From NCBI GenBank assembly GCA_963757565.1, contig CAVWSB010000006.1:124001-188000 (forward strand): a DNA stretch of 64,000 nt, in the 5' to 3' direction. Below are positions 25,450 through 34,064 of the stretch, in pieces; the stretch's first letter is position 1, and each line of letters begins with the position of its first letter. The notes below the pieces were generated by a model that was not told the origin of the DNA, did no database searches, and worked only from the letters and a program-made list of their open reading frames with translations. The position numbers were made by a program, and so were the translations under genes. The stretch is from PALSA-894 sp963757565. Lineage in GTDB: Bacteria; Pseudomonadota; Alphaproteobacteria; Rhizobiales; Xanthobacteraceae.

Positions 25450-26433
25450 ATGCCGCTCCGTGATCCCGTCTTCAATCCACCGTTCAATATCGTACGCGCG
25501 AGTCATGTCGAACTGGGCGTCGGTGACATTGCCCGCTCGCGCGCCTTCTACGTCGACTGCCTCGGTTACATCGTCTCGGACGAGGACAAGGACGCGCTCT
25601 ATCTGCGCGGCGTCGAGGAGCGCAATCATCACTCGGTGGTGCTGCGCAAGTCGCCCGACATCGCCGCACACGCGATCGGCTTCAAGGTTGGCAGCGAAGA
25701 AGATCTCGACAAGGCTGCCGCATGGCTCGAACACCGCAAGATGCCGGTGTCGTGGCTGAACGTGCCGTTCCAAGGCCGTACACTGCGGTTCCACGACCCC
25801 GTCGGCATGCCGATCGATCTCTATTTCAAGATGGATCGCGTGCCCTCGATGCTGCAGAAGTATGCGGCATATCAGGGCGCGCGCATCCAGCGCATCGACC
25901 ACATCAACTGCTTCACGCCCGATGTGCAGGCTTCGTACGATTTCTACACGGAGCTCGGCTTTCGCCTCACCGAAACGACCGAGACCGAGGGCGCCGATCC
26001 GAAGCTCTGGGCTGTGTGGATGCAGCGCCGCGGCTCGACGCACGATCTCGCCTTCACGAACGGGAAGGGCCCGCGCCTGCATCACATCGGCGTGTGGAAT
26101 TCAAATGCGCTCGACATCCTGCACACCTGCGACGTGATGGCGACCTGCGGCTACCTCGCCAACATGGAGCGCGGGCCCGGTCGCCACGGCATCGCGAATG
26201 CGTTCTTTCTTTATGTTCGCGATCCCGACCATCACCGGATCGAGCTGTTCACCTCGGATTACCTCACGGTCGATACCGACCACGAGCCGATCCGCTGGAC
26301 GCTCGACCACCCGCAGCGCCAGACGTTGTGGGGCCACCCGGCGCCGAAGTCCTGGTTCGAGGAAGGCACGCCGTTCCAAGGCGTGCCAGTTCGCGAGCCG
26401 ATGCTGGAAGCAAGACCGGTGGTAGCCCGATAG
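25450..26433 (+). CDS. hpaD: 3,4-dihydroxyphenylacetate 2,3-dioxygenase (VOC family)
   Basis: 327-residue type-I extradiol dioxygenase (EC 1.13.11.15) that opens the ring of homoprotocatechuate. Two vicinal-oxygen-chelate domains are present; the C-terminal one carries the metal ligands H151 (RIDHINCF), H211/H212 (RLHHIGVWN) and E265 (HHRIELFTSDY), with H198 as the likely acid-base residue. The ATG at 25450 gives a normal N-terminus, while the upstream frame runs through the palindrome. The product feeds HpaE. A related catechol-type substrate is possible, but the neighbours support this one. Confidence 0.88.
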   Translation: MPLRDPVFNPPFNIVRASHVELGVGDIARSRAFYVDCLGYIVSDEDKDALYLRGVEERNHHSVVLRKSPDIAAHAIGFKVGSEEDLDKAAAWLEHRKMPVSWLNVPFQGRTLRFHDPVGMPIDLYFKMDRVPSMLQKYAAYQGARIQRIDHINCFTPDVQASYDFYTELGFRLTETTETEGADPKLWAVWMQRRGSTHDLAFTNGKGPRLHHIGVWNSNALDILHTCDVMATCGYLANMERGPGRHGIANAFFLYVRDPDHHRIELFTSDYLTVDTDHEPIRWTLDHPQRQTLWGHPAPKSWFEEGTPFQGVPVREPMLEARPVVAR

Positions 26434-26536
26434 GGCTTTTCGCTTGGTTACGGCGATTTAATTCAGCCGACAGGTTCTCGAGAGCCGCCGCGGCGCAACA
26501 TCCCGCCGGTTTGGGCATTGAAGGCTCGGGTGACCG

Positions 26537-27727
26537 ATGAAGGTGATTGAGCAACCCCGGGGCAAGCTCCGGCGCAAGTCTTATCGTGGCCTCGCCGCAG
26601 GGGTAGCCGTGCTCGCCATTCTGGCGGGCGGTGGCCTCTACTACTGGGAATCCCGACCGGCGACACAGCAGGCCAGTCGGCCGGCTCCGGTTCCGGTTAC
26701 TGTCGCGGCGGCGCAAAACCGCGACGTTCCGATCTTCCTCAACGCCCTCGGCACGGTATCGGCCTCCAACACCGTGTCGATCCAGAGCCAGATCACCGGC
26801 GCGCTGCAATCGGTCAATTTCACCGAAGGCCAGGAGGTACATCAGGGCGACACGCTCGCCACCATCGATCCGCGTCCATTGCAGGCCGCGCTCACCCAGG
26901 CGGTCGCGAAGAAAACGCAAGACCAGGCGCAACTCGTCTCGGCGCAAAAGGACCTCGCCCGCTATGCCGATCTCGCCAAACGCGAAAACGCCACGCAGCA
27001 AAGCGTCGATCAGCAGCAAGCCAAGGTCGACCAGTTCAAGGGAATGATCGACGCCGACCAGGCCGCGATCGACAATGCCCAGACGCAGCTCTCCTACGCG
27101 ACCATCACGGCGCCGTTCGAGGGGCGGGTCGGTTTCCGCCAGCTCGATGCCGGAAATATCATCCACCCGACCGATCCGCAGCCGCTGACCGTGCTGACCC
27201 AGATCAAGCCGTCGATGGTGGTGTTCACATTGCCGCAGAAGAATCTCGGCGCTGTGCGCGAGGCGATGCTGCGCGGCGCGGTCAACGTGCTGGCTTACGA
27301 CCAGGACGACAAGAACCAGCTGGCGGACGGCCAGCTTTTGCTGATCGACAACCAGATCGACCAGGCAACCTCGACGATCCGGCTCAAGGCGCGCTTTCCC
27401 AACACGGACAGCCGACTGTGGCCGGGCGAATTCGTGCGCATCAAGGCGCAGATCGACAACAAGGCGAGTGTCGTGACCATCCCGCCGGTCGCGCTGCAGC
27501 GCGGACCCGAAGGCTTCTACACATGGGTTATCAAGCCCGACAACACGGCCGACCAGCGCAAGCTCGATGCGACCCCGGTCGGCACCGACACCGTGATCGT
27601 CAATAAGGGCCTGAACGCCGGCGAGCGCGTGGTCGTCAACGGGCAGTATCGCCTGCAGGCTGGCGTCCGCGTCGATGCGAAGACCGAAAGCGTCGACAAG
27701 ACCGCCGCCGCGGGCGACCCTTCATGA
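26537..27727 (+). CDS. RND efflux periplasmic adaptor subunit (MdtA/AcrA family)
   Basis: 396-residue membrane-fusion protein. One N-terminal membrane anchor (GLAAGVAVLAILAGGGLYY) is followed by the lipoyl-like halves (TVSIQSQITGALQSVNF and LSYATITAPFEGRVGFR), a coiled-coil hairpin rich in Gln and Ala around residues 110-190, and a beta-barrel domain. It would link the RND pump in the inner membrane to an outer-membrane channel, which is not encoded here. Its stop overlaps the pump gene start by ATGA. Substrate is not predictable. There is no clear ribosome site, so the start is moderately certain. Confidence 0.88.
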   Translation: MKVIEQPRGKLRRKSYRGLAAGVAVLAILAGGGLYYWESRPATQQASRPAPVPVTVAAAQNRDVPIFLNALGTVSASNTVSIQSQITGALQSVNFTEGQEVHQGDTLATIDPRPLQAALTQAVAKKTQDQAQLVSAQKDLARYADLAKRENATQQSVDQQQAKVDQFKGMIDADQAAIDNAQTQLSYATITAPFEGRVGFRQLDAGNIIHPTDPQPLTVLTQIKPSMVVFTLPQKNLGAVREAMLRGAVNVLAYDQDDKNQLADGQLLLIDNQIDQATSTIRLKARFPNTDSRLWPGEFVRIKAQIDNKASVVTIPPVALQRGPEGFYTWVIKPDNTADQRKLDATPVGTDTVIVNKGLNAGERVVVNGQYRLQAGVRVDAKTESVDKTAAAGDPS

Positions 27728-30700
27728 GCATTTCGGAACCCTTTATCCGCCGGCCGATCGCAACCGCGCTGCTGGCCGGCGCGCTCGCGCTACTCGGCAT
27801 CGTCACGTTCCCGCTGCTCCCGATCGCGCCGCTCCCGCAGGTCGACTTCCCGACCATCTCGGTACAGGCTGCCCTTGCCGGCGCGAGCCCCGACACAATG
27901 GCCGCGACGGTCGCCGCCCCGCTGGAACGGCAATTCGGCCAGATCGCGGGCGTCACGCAGATGACCTCGACGAGCACGCTTGGCTCGACATCGATCACGT
28001 TGCAGTTCGAACTCAATCGCAACGTCGATGCGGCCGCGCAGGACGTGCAGGCTGCGATTACCGCCGCTACAAAGCAATTGCCGCAGACGCTGACCTCACC
28101 GCCGACCTATCGGAAAGTGAATCCTGCCGATTTACCGATCCTGGTTCTTGCCGCGCACTCCAACTCGTTGCCACTGACGCAGGTCGACGACTACGCCGAC
28201 AACGTCCTGGCACAGCAGATCTCGCAGATCACAGGCGTCGCCCAGGTAATCATCGGCGGCGAACAAAAGCCCGCGATCCGCGTCCAGGTGGATCCAGCGA
28301 AACTCCAGACACGCGGGCTCACACTTGAGGATGTGCGCGGCGTCCTAGGCACTGCCACCACCAACGCTGCGAAGGGTTCGATCAACACAAGCCGCCAAAG
28401 CTTCACCATCCAGGCGAACGACCAGCTCACCAACGCCGATCAATATAACGACTTGATCATCGCGTATCGCAATGGCGCCCCGGTCCGCGTCCGCGACGTC
28501 GGTGACGCAATTCTGGGCCCGCAGGACCGCAATATCGCCGCCCAGATGGGAAACACGAATGGCGTGCGGCCAACCGTCATCGTGCTGGTTTTCAAGCAGC
28601 CGGGCGCGAACGTCATTCAAACGGTCGGCGACATCAAGGCGGCATTGCCGCGACTTGCGAGCCTGATCCCGCCAAGCATGAAAATCGACACGATCATTGA
28701 TCGCACTCAAACAATTCGCGCGTCAGTGGCTGACGTGGAGTTCACGCTCGCACTGACCATCGGATTGGTCGTGCTTGTGATCCTCTTGTTCCTGCGCAAT
28801 GTGCGCGCCACGCTCATTCCGGCTGTGGTCGTGCCGCTTTCACTCGCGGGCGCAACGGCGGTGATGTACCTCATTGGATTCAGCCTGGACAATCTCTCGC
28901 TGATGGCGATGACCATCGCGGTCGGCTTCGTGGTCGACGACGCGATCGTGGTCGTCGAGAATATCTACCGCCACATCGAGGACGGCGCGCGGCCGATGCA
29001 GGCCGCGCTCGACGGCGCGAGCGAGATCGGCTTCACGGTCGTGTCGATCAGCATTTCGCTGGTCGCGGTGTTCATACCACTCCTCCTGATGGGCGGGATC
29101 ATCGGCCGCCTGTTCCGCGAATTCGCCATGACGGTGACGGCGGCAATCGCGGTCTCGGTGGTGGTTTCACTGACGCTCACACCAATGCTCGCCTCGCGCT
29201 TCCTCGAACGCGAGAGCGAACACCACGGCCGCATCTACATGGCAATCGAGCATATGTTCGAGCGCCTGGTGCGGGCGTACGAGCGAGGGCTGAATTTCGT
29301 GCTGCGGCACCGTTTCATTACGCTGATGTCGTTCTTCGCCACGATGGCGCTGACCGCCGTCCTTTTTGTGATCATTCCGAAGGGCTTCTTCCCGACCCAG
29401 GACACCGGCCTGATCACCGGCATCATGGAAGCCGCGCAGGACGTCTCGCCCACCGAAATGAAGCGGCTGCAACGCAATGTCGCTGAGATTCTGGCGAAGG
29501 ACCCCGACATCGCAGCCTTCGGATCGTTCTTCGGCTCCGGCAGCGGGAACACGCTGAACACCTCGCGTTTCATCATCGGACTGAAACCGCACGAGGGACG
29601 CACGTCTAATGCTACGCAGATCATCGCCCGCCTGCGCCCGCAGATCGCAAAGGTGGAAGGCGTGAACCTGTTCATGCAGCCCGCACAGGACATCACGGTG
29701 GGCGGACGCATTTCGCGCGGGCAGTATCAATACACCCTGCAGGATCCGAACCTGGTCGAGCTGAACACCTGGGCGCCCAAGATGCTGGCGAAGTTCAAGA
29801 CGCTGCCCGAACTCGCCGATGTGTCGAGCGATCAGCAATCGAACGCGCCATTGCTCTCGGTCAGTATCAATCGCGACGCGGCAGCGCGCTTCGGCATCCA
29901 GCCGCAGGTCATCGACGATACGCTGAACGACGCCTTCGGGCAGCGGCAGGTGGCGCAATATTTCACGCAGACCAATTCATATTTCGTCGTGCTCGAAGTC
30001 CTGCCCGACCTGCTGAAGGACATGAAGACGCTCGACCAGATATACCTGAAAGCGCCCGACGGACGGACGGTGCCGCTCTCCACACTGATCAACTTCGACA
30101 GCAATGCGACCGGGCCCTTGTCGGTATCACATCAGGGCCAATTCCCGGCGGTGACACTGTCCTTCAATCTCCCGGCCGGTATGGCGCTCGGCCAGGCTGT
30201 GGATGCGATCCGTGACGCCGAGACGCAAATCGGCAAGCCTGACTCGGTCGTCGGCAGCTTCCAGGGCAACGCGCAGGCGTTCCGCGAATTCGCTATCGAG
30301 CGAACCGATCCTGATCCTTGCCGCATTGATCGTCGTCTATGTGATCCTCGGCGTTCTATACGAGAGCTTCGTGCACCCGATCACCATCCTGTCCACGCTG
30401 CCCTCGGCCGGTGTTGGCGCGCTGATCGCACTAATGGTCGGCGGGTTCGATCTTTCCGTGATCGGCATCGTCGGCATCATCCTGCTGATCGGCATCGTGA
30501 AGAAGAATGGCATCATGCTGGTCGACTTCGCGATCAAGCGAGAGCGCGAGGGCATCCCGGCCGAAGAAGCGATCCGCGAGGCCGCGCTGCTGCGCTTCCG
30601 GCCGATCCTGATGACGACGTGCGCGGCGATCCTCGGCGGTTTCGCGCTGATGTTCTCGCATGGTGCAGGCTCGGAGCTGCGCCAGCCGCTGGGTTACGCG

Positions 30701-30859
30701 ATGGTCGGCGGATTGGCGCTGAGCCAGGTGCTGACGTTGTTCACCACACCCGTGGTCTATCTCTATCTCGATCGGCTACAGACCTGGCTCTCGGGTGAGA
30801 CGCCGCATCACGAGATCAAGCCCGAAGACGAGGACGCGGCGCGCGTCGCCGCGCAGTAG
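27724..30859 (+). pseudogene. RND efflux permease (MdtB/MdtC-like), one-base frameshift
   Basis: HAE1-type proton-driven exporter of about 1044 residues when repaired. It opens with ISEPFIRRPIATALLAGALA, and has FPTISVQAAL, the proton-relay segment AVGFVVDDAIVVVENIYRHIE and the second-half GILLIGIVKKNGIMLVDFAI-like motif. At about 30290-30292 (GAATTCG) one extra T shifts the frame. Removing it joins GNAQAFRE to SLSSEPILILAALIVVYVIL, the normal family sequence, and the remainder reads to a stop at 30859. Without repair the product would lose its last membrane half. It is coupled to the adaptor gene by ATGA. A sequencing error is likely. Confidence 0.85.
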
Positions 30860-30862
30860 GCG

Positions 30863-31835
30863 TCACATCGTCAGCACGACGTTGCCGATTGCCCTGCCCT
30901 GCTCGACGCACTCGTGTGCGGCAACGATGTCGGTCAATGGATAGGTTTTCGCGACATTGTGCCTGAGGATGTTCGCATCCAGCATCCGCGTGATGTCGGC
31001 GATCGCCCTGCCGCGCTCGACGGCGGTCAATTCATAGACCAGCAGAAACTTCACCGTGATGTTGTTCACAAGACAGAACGAGCCGGGAAACTGGACCTGC
31101 GGGCCTGTGCCGTAGACGACCAGCGTTCCGCGCGGGCGCAGAACCGAAGGCAGCAGCTGCGCGTTCGCCGTCAGATCGAGCTCGATCACCGCATCGACAC
31201 CGCCCTTGGTCAGCGCGTGAACGCGCTCACCGACGTTCTCAGTCTTGTAATCAATCGTGTGATCAGCGCCCGCATCGCGCGCGATCGTCGCCTTTTCGGC
31301 AGACGACACCGTGGCGATGACCGTTGCGCCGCGCGCCTTGGCAAACTGAGTGGCGTAATGCGCGACCGCACCCGCGCCTCCGGCGATCAGCAACGTCGTG
31401 CCGTTGGTAGTGCCCGCGATGTCGATCGCATGCCATGCGGTGAGTGCGGGAATACCGAGGCAGGCGCCGGCCTCGAAGCTGATCGTGTCGGGCAATTTCA
31501 CTGCCTGGTTTTCCGGCAGCACGATGTACTCGGCAGCGGTCCCGAACGGGCGCTTCCATTGGCCATTCCAGATCCAGACCCGCTCGCCGATGCGCGATGC
31601 GCCGACGCCCTCGCCCACCGTATCGATCTCGCCCGCTCCGTCGCTCTGCGGAATCGACACGGGGAAATGCGATCTTCCGTGCGGTTCCGGCCCGCGTCTT
31701 CACATCGGACGGATTGACGCCGGATGTCCTGAGCCTGACGCGGACCTCTCCTGGGCCTGGCGTTGGCGTCGCGACCTCGCCGACCCGCAGCACGTCCCTC
31801 GCGCTGCCGTTCTCTTCGTAATACGCCGCTCGCAT
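30863..31835 (-). pseudogene. Quinone oxidoreductase-type medium-chain dehydrogenase, one-base frameshift
   Basis: NADPH:quinone reductase-like MDR protein, about 323 residues when repaired. The N-terminal part (MRAAYYEENGSARDVLRVGE, then SGVNPSDVKTRAG) and the Rossmann part (GGAGAVAHYATQFAKARGAT) belong to one family but are in different frames. Near 31652-31656 an extra base breaks FPRV / IPQSDGAGEIDTVGEG. Zinc-ligand cysteines are not evident, as in QOR-type enzymes. It is convergent with the RND pump, with three bases between the stops. The downstream fragment has its own ATG but would lack the first 60 or so residues. Confidence 0.8.
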
Positions 31836-31909
31836 CGATCACCTCGCGGTTGCGCTTTCAATGTAGCGGCGGCGCGCGCGCGGCAAAAGCCGACCATGCG
31901 AGGTTGGTC

Positions 31910-33301
31910 TCAGGCGTTGGCGCGCATCGCGTGCTCGACAAGGGTCTTGCCGAGCGACCACACCGCGCCGGCGCGGTGACTGTCGGCGATGACCTCATCG
32001 AACGCGCGAACAATCCAGTCGCAATCCGCATCGTTAATAATCAGCGGCGGAATGAGCTTGATGGTGTGACTGGCGTGGCCGGCGACCTGCGTCAGAATCT
32101 TGTGCTGCTTGAACAGCGGTATGGTGATGAGCTGACAGAATAAGCCTTTGCTGGCCGCTTCGAGTACGTTCCAGGAAGCCTTCAGCTTGAGCGAACTCGG
32201 CGAGCCGAACTCGACGCCGATCATCAGCCCCTTGCCGCGCACCTCCTTGAGCAGTTCGTAATTGTCGCACAGCGCGGAGAGTGCGCGCAGCAGACGCTCG
32301 CCCGTCCGCGCCGCGTTCTCGGTCACGCGTTCTGCCTTCAAGACCTCCAGCGTCGCGATGCCGGCCGCCATCGCGAGATCGTTCTTGGCGAAGGTTGAGC
32401 CGTGGACCACCGCGCGGTCCATACGGTTGAAAACCTTGTTGAACACCGATTTGCGCATCAGCACCGCGCCGACCGGGACATGGCCACCGGAAAGGGCTTT
32501 CGCGAGAAGCACCATGTCGGGCTCGATACCCCAGTGCTCGCCGGCAAGGAACTTGCCGGTGCGCCCCATTCCCGTCTGGATCTCGTCGGCAACGAACAGC
32601 GTTTCATGGCGACGGCACAATTGCTCGGCGCCCTTGAGGTAATCTGCGCTCGGAAGGATCACGCCCTTGCCCTGGATCGGCTCGACGATGAACGCCGCGA
32701 CACGCCGCGAGGCGAGCGCCTGCTCCAGCGCAGGCAGATCGTTGAAGGGGATGCGCGCGCAGTCCGGCAGCAAGGGCTCGAAGCCCTTGCGGAAGGTCTC
32801 GTCGCCGTTGAGTGATAGCGCCCCGTAAGTCAGCCCGTGGAACGCATGGCTGCAATAGACGATGCCCGGCCGCCCTGTCGCGGCACGCGCGAACTTGATT
32901 GCGGCCTCGACGGATTCCGATCCGGAGTTTGTGAAACAGACCTTCTCCAGATGCGGCACCAGCGCAAGCAGGCGCTCGGCGAGCAGGCCCGCGAGCGTGG
33001 AGACATCCATCTGCACCAGATTGGGGAGATCCGCATCCAGCACGCTCTTGAGCGCGGTGCGGATGGAGGGATGGTTGCGGCCGAGGGCGAACACCCCGTA
33101 GCCACTCAGCAGATCGAGATAGCGGTTGTTCTTGCGGTCGTAGAGGTACTGGCCCCGTCCCTTGCAAAAGCCGGTATCATACCCGATGGTCCGCAGCACC
33201 CGGACCATCTGCTCATTCATGCGCCGGGTATGAAGGTCAAAACGCTCCAATTCATGGGCCTCGAACAGGCGTGCAATGTCAAACGCGCTACTTGAGTCCA
33301 T
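31910..33301 (-). CDS. hpnO: Hopanoid aminotransferase HpnO
   Basis: 463-residue class-III PLP-dependent aminotransferase that would convert a ribosyl/bacteriohopane-type intermediate into aminobacteriohopanetriol. CFTNSGSESVEAAIKFARA is the cofactor phosphate loop, FVADEIQTGMGRTGK carries the PLP-stacking Asp, and the Schiff-base Lys lies in LLAKALSGGHVPVGA. Assignment as HpnO rather than an ornithine-type enzyme rests on the long N-terminal extension (ARLFEAHELERFDLHTRRMNEQM) and on the adjacent hpnN. The ATG at 33301 is preferred to a TTG six bases upstream. Confidence 0.85.
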   Translation of the reverse strand: MDSSSAFDIARLFEAHELERFDLHTRRMNEQMVRVLRTIGYDTGFCKGRGQYLYDRKNNRYLDLLSGYGVFALGRNHPSIRTALKSVLDADLPNLVQMDVSTLAGLLAERLLALVPHLEKVCFTNSGSESVEAAIKFARAATGRPGIVYCSHAFHGLTYGALSLNGDETFRKGFEPLLPDCARIPFNDLPALEQALASRRVAAFIVEPIQGKGVILPSADYLKGAEQLCRRHETLFVADEIQTGMGRTGKFLAGEHWGIEPDMVLLAKALSGGHVPVGAVLMRKSVFNKVFNRMDRAVVHGSTFAKNDLAMAAGIATLEVLKAERVTENAARTGERLLRALSALCDNYELLKEVRGKGLMIGVEFGSPSSLKLKASWNVLEAASKGLFCQLITIPLFKQHKILTQVAGHASHTIKLIPPLIINDADCDWIVRAFDEVIADSHRAGAVWSLGKTLVEHAMRANA

Positions 33302-33448
33302 GATCAAATCGTCCCCGGGCCGAGACTATGCCAAATAGCTAACCCAAGCCAGCGCGGCTGCAATGCGGCATAGTTGCCGAAATACTGCCCGAAACCAACA
33401 CTAGGCCAATGTGTTGAACGGATGGGCAAAAATTTGAAACGAGGATGA

Positions 33449-34027
33449 ATGAGAAACGTGTTCGCAACCGCGGTAGTTCTCACAATGACCGTCGCGCCGG
33501 CGATGGCCGCGGACCCGCTTGGCGACTGGATGGTCAAGGACGGCTACGGCATCGTCCGCATTGACAATTGTAATGGCAAGATGTGGGGTATCATCATCTG
33601 GGAAAAGGTCGCGGGCGTCGACAGCGACAATCCTGATCCTGCCAAGAAGGGACGCCCGAGCCTTGGAGTTCCGATCCTGCTCGGAATGGCGCCGACCCAG
33701 CCGAACAAATGGGAAGGCGAGATTTACAACACCGAGAATGGCAAGAAATACAGCGGCAACATCAGCCTGATCGACGACAATTCCTTGCAGCTCGAGGGGT
33801 GCCTCTTCCCGAATTTCCTCTGCGGCGGTCAAAAATGGACGCGCATGACGCAGCTGCCGTCGGAGGGTGTGACACTTCCAGCGGCCCTTGCGAAGGGCCA
33901 GACCAAGGCACCTACGCCCCCCGCAAAGAAGGGTCCGCCAACAGCAGCCGCGCCAGCGAGTGAGGTCTGCACGCGGATTGCCGCCGAAGGATTGGGCAAT
34001 CTGGCGAACGGCAGCGCGAAGAAATGA
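33449..34027 (+). CDS. Secreted DUF2147-family protein
   Basis: 192-residue exported protein. A signal peptide (MRNVFATAVVLTMTVAPAMA) is followed by DPLGDWMVKDGYGIVRIDNC and CNGKMWGIIIWEK, the typical DUF2147 beta-strand repeats, and by EGCLFPNFLCGGQKWTR. The last 60 residues are a Pro/Ala/Lys-rich linker (KAPTPPAKKGPPTAAAP) and a short Cys-containing tail, beyond the usual domain. GAGG precedes the ATG. It is divergent from hpnO and convergent with hpnN. DUF2147 proteins often sit beside envelope-lipid genes; the function is unknown. Confidence 0.82.
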   Translation: MRNVFATAVVLTMTVAPAMAADPLGDWMVKDGYGIVRIDNCNGKMWGIIIWEKVAGVDSDNPDPAKKGRPSLGVPILLGMAPTQPNKWEGEIYNTENGKKYSGNISLIDDNSLQLEGCLFPNFLCGGQKWTRMTQLPSEGVTLPAALAKGQTKAPTPPAKKGPPTAAAPASEVCTRIAAEGLGNLANGSAKK

Positions 34028-34064
34028 TGAAGCCCCACTGAGGGACGACGCTCCACGAAATGGC

